Shown piece after piece: positions 14,667 to 24,400 of a stretch of DNA of 62,975 nucleotides (positions are counted from its first letter, which is position 1; every line of letters begins with the position of its first letter). The stretch is from an uncultured Saprospiraceae bacterium (lineage in GTDB: Bacteria > Bacteroidota > Bacteroidia > Chitinophagales > Saprospiraceae): positions 1 through 62,975 of the forward strand of contig CALJOK010000069.1 of NCBI GenBank assembly GCA_937981555.1, given 5' to 3'. Under the pieces are notes generated by a model. The model was given only the letters and a program-made list of their open reading frames with translations. It was not told the origin of the DNA and ran no database searches. A program made the translations under genes and the position numbers.

Positions 14667-16772
14667 ATGAAATTAAAAATTACTCGTTTTTTATGCCTTT
14701 CGTTTGTCTTATTTTTTTCCCTTCCAATGCAAAGCCAGTTTGTCAATTTTGAAGATACTTGGAAAGAATTCTTAGCCAATAATAAGATTTCCAATATCAG
14801 CGAAATGCCAAAACCTAAAAAGAATCAACCCATTGATTATTTGAGATACTGCTTGATGGTGGCGAACACTCATTTTTGTAGTGGAGATGTTCCTGATGCT
14901 GAAATTCAAATGGCTGAAGTCAAAAAAATGGGAGCAGCTTCTTATAAAAGCATTGCTGGGTACAAGGAAAAACATGACGATCTAGCTGTAAAAATAAAAG
15001 CCTACCATGAAGTAGAAAGATTATGGAAAGAGTTTTTAAAAACTAGAGATATTAGTTTGTCAAGGTTAGAAGCAGTTGATGCAGCAATGCAAGTTTGTGA
15101 AAAAGGAACTTTGGCAAAATACTTTTATATGGAAGCGCATGCACATTATTGCTTGGCGGAGATTGCTGAGGCAAAGAGTGATTTTGAAGGAAGAGTATTA
15201 AAGTTAGCGGAGAAAACTTCGCTTAAGGTTTCAGATATTAGAGGATTAGAAGAGGAAGTAAAAATGATGAAAACGCTTTTTATCAACTTGCCGAAATTAG
15301 GAAAAGCATGGAAAGAGTTTACCGAAAGTGGAGAATCTCCAGGTTTTACTTTGGAAATTCCAGAGGTAGAATGTTATTCTATTCCTTCGATGAAATCATA
15401 CGTTTTGCAAGGAGCTGCAGACCTTTGTGGCAAAGGAGATGAAATGTTGAAGAAGGTAAAAGTATTGCAAAAAAACAATACACACACGTTAGCAAAAGAT
15501 TTGACAGAAAAGATAGATTGGTTAGAAACGGAGGTAGGGAAAAACAATGGAGACATTGCTAACTTGAATAAAGCTTGGAAAGAATTTATGCCAAAAGATA
15601 CTTTGACTAGCGGGATTGAATTTGGTTTTGAGTATTGCTCCAAGGAAGCAGTCATTCGAGCATTGACAATGGAAGGAACTATTTATGCTTGTGAAAAAGG
15701 GGAGGAGATGATTGAAAAAATTGCTGCAGTCCAAAAAGAATTTAAACCAAAATTACAAAAGAATACTTTATCAAAAATCGAAAAACTTAAAGCCAAAGTA
15801 GAAGGACAAAAAGACGATTTTGATAATTTAAATATTCTTTGGAAGGAGTTCGTTGCAAATGAAGATACGCTTACCGAGTCTTTTATTTTAGCCAAATATT
15901 ATTGCGATAAAATTGCTCAAGTCAAATCTTGGACAATCAAAGGTCATATGAATTCATGCAAAGATGGGCAACGATATTTAGATCATATTGATAAATTGCA
16001 AAAAGCAGAAAATTTAGAATACGATGAAGAATTGGCTTGTCGAGTCAAACGATTGCGTATCAAAGTTTGGGATTGTAGATATTGGGAATTGGTGTTGCAA
16101 GCTCGAAAAGAAACGCATGAAGAACGAGAACGATTCGGGCCAGCTTCCGCAGGAATTATGCGTGCTGATTTGAATAGCGATAAACAACCTTGCGAAACAG
16201 GAGTTAAATATGCTCCGCTTGGAAATATTGGAATTAAGTATATTATTTCTACCTATTTATGTCAAGATATTGATTTGGCAAAAATGGGAGATCCTGAATA
16301 TTATAAAAAAATTGCTACTTGGGTAGACACCGAAGTTTTAGCAAAGTATTGTGAAAAAGATCTTCGCTGCAAAGAAGAATTTTTTATTTATCTCGAAGGT
16401 CATACTGATGGAAATCCATTTCGAGGAGCCCGCTACAAAAATTCTTTGGACATTCCAGAAGGAACAGCTTTTACTCATTTTTTAGGTGATGAAATTATGC
16501 AGAAGGCAACTGAAAAGGAAATTACCAAAACATTGAAAAGTAATATGGAACTTGGAATTGCGAGAGCATGGACGGTAAAACAACAATTAGATTTTATGGC
16601 AGTTCCAATTTCAATAGGGGCGTGGGAGCATCCAAAAAATGAAAAAGGAGGAGAATATCGAAAAATTGAAATTGAGCTTAATATCACCAATCTTTTGTTA
16701 GATTTTTATGAAAAAAGATTAGCGAAATTACTGGAAGAATCTGGAATTGGAGCACGGCCAGAAGAGTGTTAG
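14667..16772 (+). CDS. Secreted repeat protein with five WKEF modules and an OmpA-like C-terminus
   Basis: A 701-residue exported protein with an N-terminal signal (cleavage near SLPMQSQ). The sequence WKEF recurs with W at 32, 120, 215, 304 and 392, spacings of 88, 95, 89 and 88 residues. This marks five helical modules of about 90 residues, each with conserved Cys near its middle (YCLMVANTHFC, VCEKGTLAK, YCSKEAVIR). The C-terminal 140 residues look like a divergent OmpA/MotB peptidoglycan-binding fold: FIYLEGHTDG with H579, NMELGIARAWTVKQQL, EYRKIEIEL. I infer a periplasmic or outer-membrane-linked scaffold. The full architecture is not one I recognise. Confidence 0.7.
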   Translation: MKLKITRFLCLSFVLFFSLPMQSQFVNFEDTWKEFLANNKISNISEMPKPKKNQPIDYLRYCLMVANTHFCSGDVPDAEIQMAEVKKMGAASYKSIAGYKEKHDDLAVKIKAYHEVERLWKEFLKTRDISLSRLEAVDAAMQVCEKGTLAKYFYMEAHAHYCLAEIAEAKSDFEGRVLKLAEKTSLKVSDIRGLEEEVKMMKTLFINLPKLGKAWKEFTESGESPGFTLEIPEVECYSIPSMKSYVLQGAADLCGKGDEMLKKVKVLQKNNTHTLAKDLTEKIDWLETEVGKNNGDIANLNKAWKEFMPKDTLTSGIEFGFEYCSKEAVIRALTMEGTIYACEKGEEMIEKIAAVQKEFKPKLQKNTLSKIEKLKAKVEGQKDDFDNLNILWKEFVANEDTLTESFILAKYYCDKIAQVKSWTIKGHMNSCKDGQRYLDHIDKLQKAENLEYDEELACRVKRLRIKVWDCRYWELVLQARKETHEERERFGPASAGIMRADLNSDKQPCETGVKYAPLGNIGIKYIISTYLCQDIDLAKMGDPEYYKKIATWVDTEVLAKYCEKDLRCKEEFFIYLEGHTDGNPFRGARYKNSLDIPEGTAFTHFLGDEIMQKATEKEITKTLKSNMELGIARAWTVKQQLDFMAVPISIGAWEHPKNEKGGEYRKIEIELNITNLLLDFYEKRLAKLLEESGIGARPEEC

Positions 16773-16866
16773 AAGGTGATTTTATTTTAATTTGACAAAA
16801 TTTTATTGGTAAATGTGTCGAAAAAGACTTTTGTTGGAAAATAATACTACGTAAGTATATTGTTTT

Positions 16867-16897
16867 TTTGATTTTTATTTTTTTATGAATATATTTG
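16867..16897 (+). promoter_or_regulatory. Promoter of the Lrp-type regulator
   Basis: TTTG at 16867-16870, a spacer of 19, then TATATTTG at 16890-16897: a full match to the Bacteroidota consensus. The leader would be about 50 nt. Confidence 0.75.
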
Positions 16898-16956
16898 CGC
16901 CACAATTAGGACAATATCCCTAAAACATTAAATTTAAAATTTCAGACTAAAAAATT

Positions 16957-17433
16957 ATGGACGCGAAATTCGATAAGATTGATTTGAAGATCATGAAAAT
17001 TCTTCAACAAAACAGTAAGATTACTAATCTTGATCTATCAAAGAAAATAGGACTTTCTCCAGCTCCAACTTTGGAACGGGTGAAAAAATTAGAGCAATCA
17101 GGTATTATTAAAAGTTACCATGCATTAGTAGATACTCAAGCAATTGGGTTGAGTGTAAAAACTTTTGTTTTAGTTTCTTTGGCTTGGCAGAAAGAAAATG
17201 CATTAAATGCATTTTTAGAGAAGATTAAGCAGATTGAAGAAATTACAGAATGTTATATCATCACAGGTGAGGCTGATTTTTTAATCAAAATTGTATGTAA
17301 AGATATTCCAACATATGAGAAATTATTGTTCAAGACTTTGTCTCAGATTGAAGAAATCGAAAGATTGAAAACTTTGATGACTTTGTCAACAGTAAAAGAT
17401 TCTAAACTTTTACCTTTCGATTACGAAAGCTAA
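16957..17433 (+). CDS. Lrp/AsnC family transcriptional regulator
   Basis: A 158-residue regulator of standard length. Residues about 5-60 form the winged helix-turn-helix (KIDLKIMKILQQNSKITNLDLSKKIGLSPAPTLERVKKLEQSG, shown here in part by its ends), and about 65-150 form the RAM effector domain with the usual ECYIITGEADFLIKI strand. Such proteins bind amino acids or related small ligands and control metabolic operons. It is monocistronic, with its own consensus promoter and a strong terminator, so its target is not given by context; the hut genes 3 kb upstream are a speculative candidate. Confidence 0.92.
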   Translation: MDAKFDKIDLKIMKILQQNSKITNLDLSKKIGLSPAPTLERVKKLEQSGIIKSYHALVDTQAIGLSVKTFVLVSLAWQKENALNAFLEKIKQIEEITECYIITGEADFLIKIVCKDIPTYEKLLFKTLSQIEEIERLKTLMTLSTVKDSKLLPFDYES

Positions 17434-17454
17434 CATTATTAGAAATAAAACATT

Positions 17455-17493
17455 AAAAAGCCGCTACTGTTGAAAAACGGTAGCGGCTTTTTA
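17455..17493 (+). terminator. Terminator of the Lrp gene
   Basis: AAAAAGCCGCTAC pairs with GTAGCGGCTTTTT around a TGTTGAAAAACG loop region, ending in a T-run. Confidence 0.9.
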
Positions 17494-17565
17494 CTATTAT
17501 TAGATGTCTTTATTTTTTTGTCGAAAAAATACTAATAAGAATCGGAAATTATCAATCTTTGATTT

Positions 17566-18369
17566 ATGAAAAAAAAGAAGAACTCATTGTTGTGGAAAAT
17601 CTCAGGGAAAAACTTTCCTGGTGATTCTTATGTTTTCGGAACGATGCATGTAAGTGATGAAAGAGCCTTTACTTTTGAAAGTTTAGTTCATGAAAAGATC
17701 AAAGAGTGCGACGCCTTTGCCTTGGAATTTAATTTGGAAACAGCCAATGTAAATGTTACTGCGGAGATGATGAATTTGCCAGATGGATTAACTTTAGAAT
17801 CAATGATTCGTCCTAAGAAGTTTAAAAAAATCAATGAACGATTTAAGCGATTGACTGGATATGATTTGAGACAATTTAATCATAGTTTACCGATGCAAGT
17901 GACGAATATGATGGCTGAAGTGGTCTTGTCAAAAGATCGATTAAAATCGCTAGATGAGTCTCTTTTTCAATTTGCTAAAGAAGAGAAAAAGAATTTATTA
18001 GGGATCGAAACCTTTGAGGAACAATTAGAAATTATGTCTAAGATTCCAATAGAAAATCAATTGAAATCATTGCTAAAAACCTTTAAAAGTTTTAAGCAAT
18101 TTCGCAAGCAAGTTTTAAAAATGGCTGAGCTTTATGAGAAGGCAGACATTCAACAACTATATAAAAGTTCGAAAAAATCAGCTGGTTCAGAACGTAAACT
18201 TTTACTCTATGATCGGAATAAAATCATGGCTGATCGAATTGCAGTTATGGTTTCAGAACAAACAATTGTGTGTGCTATTGGTGCAGCACATTTAGCAGGA
18301 AAAAAAGGAGTGTTGAGATATTTGAGAATGAAAGGACTAGAAGTAAAACCAGTTGGTAATATTGAATAA
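17566..18369 (+). CDS. TraB/GumN family protein
   Basis: A 267-residue protein starting with the family signature LLWKISG...SYVFGTMHVSDERAF, followed by KECDAFALEFNLE and, near the end, VCAIGAAHLAGKKGVL. The conserved GTMH and GAAHL motifs carry the histidines that suggest a metal site in this Tiki/TraB-like fold, in which some members are proteases. No signal peptide is evident (the N-terminus is MKKKKNS), so a cytosolic location is likely, unlike many relatives. The Vat-like gene starts 6 bp after its stop, which implies an operon. Confidence 0.85.
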   Translation: MKKKKNSLLWKISGKNFPGDSYVFGTMHVSDERAFTFESLVHEKIKECDAFALEFNLETANVNVTAEMMNLPDGLTLESMIRPKKFKKINERFKRLTGYDLRQFNHSLPMQVTNMMAEVVLSKDRLKSLDESLFQFAKEEKKNLLGIETFEEQLEIMSKIPIENQLKSLLKTFKSFKQFRKQVLKMAELYEKADIQQLYKSSKKSAGSERKLLLYDRNKIMADRIAVMVSEQTIVCAIGAAHLAGKKGVLRYLRMKGLEVKPVGNIE

Positions 18370-18375
18370 TAGAAT

Positions 18376-19008
18376 ATGAATGGACCAAATCCAAATACTA
18401 TTTTTCCATTAGAAAATTATGACCGATTATGTTTTCTAAAAAATATCATTAAAAATCCCAATATTCAAATTGGAGATTTTACTTATTATGATGACTTTGA
18501 AGACGTTCATAATTTTGAAAAAAATGTAAAATATCATTTTGACTTTACAGGAGATAAATTGATTATTGGGAAATTTTGCATGATTGCTTCTGGTGTAACT
18601 TTTATCATGAATGGTGCAAATCATTTGACTGATGCGGTTTCCACATATCCCTTTGCCATTTTTCAAAATGGTTGGGAAAATGCAATGGAGGGAAAATCTT
18701 ATCCCACGAAAGGAGATACCATTATAGGAAATGATGTTTGGATTGGATATAATGCAACGATAATGGCAGGTGTAAAAATAGGAGATGGAGCAATCATCGC
18801 AACCAATTCGACGGTGACCAAAGATGTGGAACCTTATTCAATTGTAGGAGGCAATCCAGCGAATGAAATAAAAAAGAGATTCTCACCAGAGTATATTGAA
18901 AAGTTGTTAAAACTAGAATGGTGGAATTGGGAAATGGAAAAGATTACTCAAAATCTAAAATATTTGACAAGCAATAATATTGATGCTTTAGATTTTAAAA
19001 ATAAATAA
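18376..19008 (+). CDS. Vat-type xenobiotic/streptogramin A O-acetyltransferase homologue
   Basis: A 210-residue left-handed beta-helix acetyltransferase of the CatB/Vat branch. The N-terminal motif GPNP, DKLIIGKFCMIASGVTFIMN, GANH with the predicted catalytic H83, TYPF, the hexapeptide-repeat run GDTIIGNDVWIGYNATIMAG and GGNPANEIKKRF are all shared with Vat enzymes as I know them, at nearly the same residue numbers. Vat proteins acetylate the hydroxyl of group A streptogramins using acetyl-CoA. Whether this chromosomal copy does so is an inference; the physiological acceptor may be a sugar or another metabolite. No mobile element is nearby. Confidence 0.88.
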   Translation: MNGPNPNTIFPLENYDRLCFLKNIIKNPNIQIGDFTYYDDFEDVHNFEKNVKYHFDFTGDKLIIGKFCMIASGVTFIMNGANHLTDAVSTYPFAIFQNGWENAMEGKSYPTKGDTIIGNDVWIGYNATIMAGVKIGDGAIIATNSTVTKDVEPYSIVGGNPANEIKKRFSPEYIEKLLKLEWWNWEMEKITQNLKYLTSNNIDALDFKNK

Positions 19009-19032
19009 AACAATACATTTACATTTTAAAAA

Positions 19033-19734
19033 ATGGAAATAAAAATAAAAGAAGGGAAAAAAACGGCAATACTTTTTGGAGGCTCAGGCTTGGTGGGAGG
19101 ATTTTGTCTTGACCTACTTTTGGAGTCGCCAATTTATACTAAAGTGATTTCTTTTGGAAGAAAAAGACTGAATAAAGAACATGAAAAATTGGAGCAATTA
19201 GTCATTGATTTTGATGAACTTTCAAAAAAGGAAAATCTGATAAAAGGAAATGATTTGTTTTGCGCACTTGGTACAACGATCAAAAAAGCAGGGAGTCAAG
19301 ATGCTTTTCGAAAAGTTGATTATGAGTATCCAGCGAAGATTGCAAAGATTGCTGCAAAAAATGGAGTGAGTCAATTTATATTAGTGTCATCCGCTGGAGC
19401 AGACTCAAAATCAAATGTTTTTTATAGTAAAGTGAAAGGAGAGTTGGAAGATGCCATTCGAGCCTTACCTTTTTGGGGGATTCATATTTTACGACCTTCG
19501 CTATTGCTTGGAGATCGAAAAGAAAGTAGACCTTTGGAACGAATAGGAATTATATTCTCTAAAGGAATTGGTTTTTTGATGGGAGACCTTTTGGGAAAAT
19601 ATCAACCCGTCAAAGCGGAAGATGTGGCGAAGGCAATGGTCATCGAAGCACAGAGTTTGGAAGGAGGAGTTAAAAGGTTAACCTCGGATGCTATGGTGAA
19701 AATAGGGAAAACAGAAAGAGATTTATTAGAATAA
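19033..19734 (+). CDS. TIP30-like NAD(P)-dependent Rossmann-fold oxidoreductase
   Basis: A 233-residue atypical short-chain reductase of the HTATIP2/TIP30 type. The nucleotide loop is G16-G-S-G-L-V-G22 (ILFGGSGLVGGF). Later come FCALGTTIKKAGS, FILVSSAGADSKS and a YxxxK pair in VFYSKVKGELE, then HILRPSLLLGDR, the usual order for this group. The substrate is unknown. It is third in a run of same-strand genes (TraB, Vat-like, reductase, gldC) with gaps of 6, 24 and 76 bp to the chosen starts. Confidence 0.82.
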   Translation: MEIKIKEGKKTAILFGGSGLVGGFCLDLLLESPIYTKVISFGRKRLNKEHEKLEQLVIDFDELSKKENLIKGNDLFCALGTTIKKAGSQDAFRKVDYEYPAKIAKIAAKNGVSQFILVSSAGADSKSNVFYSKVKGELEDAIRALPFWGIHILRPSLLLGDRKESRPLERIGIIFSKGIGFLMGDLLGKYQPVKAEDVAKAMVIEAQSLEGGVKRLTSDAMVKIGKTERDLLE

Positions 19735-19810
19735 ATTATAGTTGAATATTTCATCCTTTGATTGGGAAACTAATCGAATGACATGTTTTAAAATAAAAAA
19801 TAAATATATA

Positions 19811-20176
19811 ATGGATAAGGAAAAAACAGTTTCAAAAAACACAAAGATTGAAATTAACGTAGGACTTAATGACAAAAATGTCCCACTTCAAATTGAATGG
19901 CAATCAGATGATAATCCAAATGCTGATGACTCACCTCAAATGGCTAAAGCAATGTTGCTTTCCATGTTTGACAAAAAAAATAAAGAGACCTTAAAAATTG
20001 ATCTGTGGACGTATGATATGCAGGTGATGGAAATGGATCGATTTTTCTATCAGACCTTTCGAGGCTTAGCTGATACATATTTTAAAGCCACTCAAAATAG
20101 AGAATTGGCGGTGGAAATGCAGAAGTTCGTTCAGTATTTTGGAGAAAAAACGGAAGTAATCCCTAAAGATTCTTAA
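19811..20176 (+). CDS. gldC: Gliding motility protein GldC
   Basis: A 121-residue soluble protein that fits GldC in length and pattern: the start KTEIEINVGLNDKNVPLQIEW-like region, then AKAMLLSMFDKKNKETLKID, LWTYDMQVMEMDRFFYQ and a C-terminal FVQYFGEKTE. In Flavobacterium johnsoniae gldC is beside gldB and is needed for efficient rather than absolute gliding; its biochemical role is not settled. Here no gldB adjoins and gldC follows a TIP30-like reductase gene. The ATG at 19811 is chosen over an upstream TTG at 19742, because the extra 23 residues do not look like the family. Confidence 0.85.
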   Translation: MDKEKTVSKNTKIEINVGLNDKNVPLQIEWQSDDNPNADDSPQMAKAMLLSMFDKKNKETLKIDLWTYDMQVMEMDRFFYQTFRGLADTYFKATQNRELAVEMQKFVQYFGEKTEVIPKDS

Positions 20177-20285
20177 TTGGAATGTTTTTTAGCAAAACCT
20201 TATGATTCTATTAAGACTCCTCTAGGGTTTTGGAACGTTTATAGAAGTGTAAATTCAACATAAACAATCTAAAAAAAATACGATT

Positions 20286-21023
20286 ATGAAAAAAATAATG
20301 ACTTTATTACTTTGTTTGTCTTTATTCCAGATTTCTTCTAATGCGCAATTTGGGAAATTAAAAAATGCTGCTAAAAAAGCTGAAGCTAAATTAAAAAGTG
20401 CTGGGAGTGATTTGTCAACTGACGAAATTGGAAAAGGATTAAAAGAAGCCTTGAATGTTGGTGTAGGAAAAGCAACGGATTTTCTTTCCGCTGAAAATGG
20501 ATATTTGAATAGTCAATATAAAATTCTTTTACCTGCGGAAGCTCAAAAGGTAATTAAAAAAGTAAAACGAGTGCCTGGTTTTGAAGATGCGGATGAAAAA
20601 ATGACGAAGCTTTTAAATGAAGCAGCTGAGAAAGCAGCTACTAAAGCGAAACCAATTTTTGTCAGCGCAATCAAACAAATGACGATCAATGATGCGATGA
20701 ATATTTTGATGGGTGAAAAAAATGCAGCCACCCAATATTTGGATAATACGACGCGTAAACAATTATTTAAAGAATTTATGCCAGTTGTTCAAGAATCTTT
20801 GGATGAAGTAAATGCGAGAACTTATTGGACTAAAATTGCAAAAGCATACAACAAAATTTCTTTTGGAAAAAAAGTGAATACGGAATTAGATCAACATGTT
20901 ACTGATAAAGCATTAGACGGAATGTTTAGTTTAGTGGAAGTAAAAGAATTAGATATTCGTAAAAATAAGAGTGCTCGTTCTTCTGATTTGTTAACGAAAG
21001 TTTTTGCAAAACAAGATAAATAA
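20286..21023 (+). CDS. DUF4197 domain-containing exported protein
   Basis: A 245-residue protein with an N-terminal signal peptide (LLLCLSLFQISSNAQ) and a mature part that is almost all helical: STDEIGKGLKEALNVGVGKA, LLPAEAQKVIKKV, AIKQMTINDAMNILMG and ATQYLDNTTRKQL are the DUF4197 landmarks. It is probably periplasmic. The function of the family is unknown. The gene stands alone with a terminator downstream (21074-21109). Confidence 0.85.
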   Translation: MKKIMTLLLCLSLFQISSNAQFGKLKNAAKKAEAKLKSAGSDLSTDEIGKGLKEALNVGVGKATDFLSAENGYLNSQYKILLPAEAQKVIKKVKRVPGFEDADEKMTKLLNEAAEKAATKAKPIFVSAIKQMTINDAMNILMGEKNAATQYLDNTTRKQLFKEFMPVVQESLDEVNARTYWTKIAKAYNKISFGKKVNTELDQHVTDKALDGMFSLVEVKELDIRKNKSARSSDLLTKVFAKQDK

Positions 21024-21026
21024 TTA

Positions 21027-21063
21027 TGATTGGTTGATTAGTTAAATAGTCGATCAGTTTTTA
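21027..21063. repeat. Short GATTAGTTAAATAGTCGAT-type intergenic element
   Basis: Directly after the DUF4197 stop, ATTGGTTGATTAGTT and AGTCGATCAGTTTTT form a loose palindrome resembling the element at 59645-59715. Weak on its own. Confidence 0.3.
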
Positions 21064-21073
21064 ATAAGATATT

Positions 21074-21109
21074 AAACCTTCATTTCGAGAAATCGGGATG
21101 AAGGTTTTT
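21074..21109 (+). terminator. Terminator of the DUF4197 gene
   Basis: AAACCTTCAT (21074-21083) pairs with ATGAAGGTTT (21098-21107), followed by T. Confidence 0.8.
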
Positions 21110-21132
21110 GTTTTGCAGCGCCACAAATTTTT

Positions 21133-21285
21133 GCAGATTTTACAGATTAATATGGAAAATGATCAGCTGAAATTAATTCAACCTATGGTGAAATGAAGAA
21201 ACGACCTTTGCCCAAAATTGAATCTTTATTTAGGAAAGTTTGAATGAAGGTTTTTTCACATCGAAAAGAATCTGTGAAAATCTGC
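21133..21285. repeat. Inverted repeat with GCAGATTTT arms
   Basis: GCAGATTTTACAGATT at 21133-21148 is mirrored by AATCTGTGAAAATCTGC at 21269-21285 with one extra base. The 120-bp interior has no gene. The element lies in the 400-bp gap between the convergent DUF4197 and secDF genes, which otherwise holds only their terminators. Confidence 0.55.
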
Positions 21286-21347
21286 GTAACCAGTAATGAA
21301 TACAAATCTATTGGGTAATCAAAATTGGAAAGATTTAAAGAAACCAA

Positions 21348-21395
21348 CTTTCCCTAAAAAGAAACCGCCATTCCGAAGTAAATCGAAATGGCGGT
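21348..21395 (-). terminator. Terminator of secDF
   Basis: Read on the minus strand, ACCGCCATTTCG pairs with CGGAATGGCGGT (one mismatch) and is followed by TTCTTTTT. Confidence 0.8.
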
Positions 21396-21424
21396 CTTTA
21401 TATTTCTAAAAAGAATTAAGCTAA

Positions 21425-24400
21425 TTAGCTATCAGAAGAAACAGGTCTTCTAAATCCTTTTTGTTTTTTAACAGTCTTCGACTTTGGCTTCAAGTCTCCA
21501 CTTAAATCGTAGAAAACTGGTGTCGCAACAAAGACAGAAGAATAAGTACCGACAACTACACCAATCAACAATGCAAATGCGAATCCTTGAATACTTCCTC
21601 GTCCGAAGATGAAAAGCATTGCGATTACAAATAATGTTGTTAAAGATGTAATAACCGTTCTAGAGATAGTTGAATCAATCGCTTTGTTTACGATTTCTTC
21701 TTTACTCCATCCAGTATATTGATTCATGTACTCTCTAATTCTATCAAATACAACTACCGTATCATTAATAGAGTATCCGATTACCGTCAAAATCGCAGCA
21801 ATAAATGCTTGATCGATTTCCATTGGGAAAGGTAAAACTCCATGTAGAAGAGAGAAAATAGATAATACAATCAAGGAATCATGGAACAAAGCGGCAACCG
21901 CTCCAGCACTATATTCCCATCGAGTAAATCGAATCATGATGTAAAGGAAAACAACTAATAAGGCAAAGATACCTGCATAGAAAGATGTTCTTCGGATATC
22001 ATCAGCAATCGTTGGTCCTACTTTACTAGAACTAATTACGTGAGTAACTCCAAGTTGATCACTTTCAAAAGCTTTTCTATCTAAATTTCCTCCAGCAGTT
22101 TTATTTACACCATTAAAGAGTGCAGTCATCACTTTTTCAGGAGTTCCTTTTTCATTTTCGTTAATCAAGTAACTAGTAGTTATTGCAAAAGTGTTGCTTG
22201 TACTAACAGATTTTACAACTGGATCAGGAGCATCAGTAAAAGATTCTTTTAAGTTAGTCTTTAACGTTGCCATGTCAACAGTTACATCGTCAGCGAACTG
22301 AACATTGTAAGCATACCCACCTTTGAACTCTACACCTAACTCAAAACCTCGAGTTAACATAGATCCAATTCCTGCTAAGATAATAGCACCTGAAATCATA
22401 TAAGCCATCTTCCGTTTTCCTAACCAATCTACTTGAACATTAGCGAATGCATTTTTAGACATTCCTGTCCAAAAACTTAACTCGTTATCTTTACCTGTCC
22501 ACCAGTCAATGATTAATCGACCAACTAAAACGGCTGTAAATAAAGAGCAAATTACACCAATGATTAAAACAACTGCGAAACCTTTAATTGGTCCTAAACC
22601 AAAATAAGATAAAACTGCAGCAACCAATAGGGTAGTAACGTTAGCATCGATAATCGCAGAATAGGAATGAGAAAAACCATCTCGAATGGCAGCAGAATTT
22701 GATTTACCTGCCCGAAGTTCTTCTCTAATTCTTTCGTAGATAATTACGTTAGCATCTACCGCCATACCGATTGTTAGAACGATACCTGCAATTCCAGGCA
22801 AAGTCAAAACAGTTCCGAAGGAAGCTAATGATCCAAATATGAAAGCTACATTTAAAAGCAAAGCAATGATTGAAACAATACCTGCTCCACCATAGTAACT
22901 CATCATAAATAAAAGTACTAACAATGTACCAGCACCCAAGGCAGTCAAACTTCTCTTTGTGTTATCAGCACCTAAAGTAGGTCCTACAATAGCTTCTTGA
23001 ATAATAACTGGTCTGGCAGGAAGTTTTCCAATTTCCAAAATACGAGCTAAATCGTCCGCTTCTTGTACATCGAAACCTCCAGAGATACTTGTTCGTCCTC
23101 CTGAGATAGCTCCATTTCTTACACTAGGGCAAGAAACAACTTCACCATCTAGAACGATTCCTACTTCACGAGCTCCATTTTCAGAAGCGAATTTTGTCAT
23201 TTTGTACCAAGTCGTTGCTCCTTCATTGTTCATTCCCAAAGTAACCTCAATTTGACCTTGGTTATTTTGAGTGGAAGCTGTAGTAATTACATCTCCTTCA
23301 AGAGGAGCTATATCGCCTTTACGTTTTTTAATACCGTACAAAAACATTTGCGAAACTTCTGCTCCGTCAGCATCAACATCAACATTAGGTTTATAACCCC
23401 ACATCAATGTCAAGTCACGTGGCAGCATATTTTGAACAGCTGGATTTCTAAATAAATCATTAATCGCAGATGTATCGTTTGGTCTAGCAAATCCCATAAT
23501 AGGACTTCCTTGTCCATCTTGTCCACCAGAAGTGTTTGGAGCAAATAATGAAAATAATGGTCCAGCTTCTCTTTGAGAAAATTCAGGATTAGGAATCTGA
23601 ATAGGATTAATGCTAGCTATTTCAGTAGTTGCATTTCCTAATGAATCAGTAACATAGATAGTATCCTGTTGAGTAATAAACTCAGGTACATCAATCTTAG
23701 TAGTATCTTCCGTTGTTCCTAATTTCCCTAATCTTTCATCCATATCAGAAAATGCCTGAATGATTTGGAAATTATTATCACTATTTCTGTAAGTCTGCCA
23801 AAATTCCAATTTTGCAGTTGCTTCCAAGAAAGCTCTTGCTCTTGCTGGATTCTTGATACCTGGTAATTCTACTACGATCATATCACGAGCAGCATCCAAA
23901 GAAATATTTGGTTGAACAACTCCTAATTTATCAATTCGTTCTCTTAATCTTTCGTAAGTATTTTTTACAACTCCTGTAGATTTAGTACGTAACCAACTAG
24001 CTACGACATCATTTGAAGAGTTAATATTCAATGTGTTGTCATCATCACCTGTATTCAAAAAGTAAGGAGCTAATGATTGATCTGGGTTAGCAGCTTCAAA
24101 AGCATCTACAAATAAGGTGATATAATCAGTATTATTATTTGATTGGTTCGTTTTTGCAGTTTTTAACGCATCTTCAAAAGGAGGCCCGGTATTATTATCC
24201 CTGGCGAGCGCCATGAGATATTCACTTAAATCGACTTGCATCACAACGCTCATTCCACCGACTAAATCTAGTCCATAAGCTAATTGAGAATTCTTTAAAT
24301 CTTGGTAGGTGTAATCCTTGAAAGGACTCTCCCATACCACTTCGCTGGATATTGAATCCAGGTACATGCCTAACTCTTCGTTGTAGGCAGCTGTTCCTTC

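Noticed and set aside
14428-14794. Two minus-strand frames between the AhpD-like and WKEF genes
   Set aside because: They cover an inverted repeat and the signal peptide of the WKEF gene, and have no promoter or family features.
20190-20235. Terminator after gldC
   Set aside because: AAAACCTT and AGGGTTTT can pair, but the loop is long and no T-run follows.
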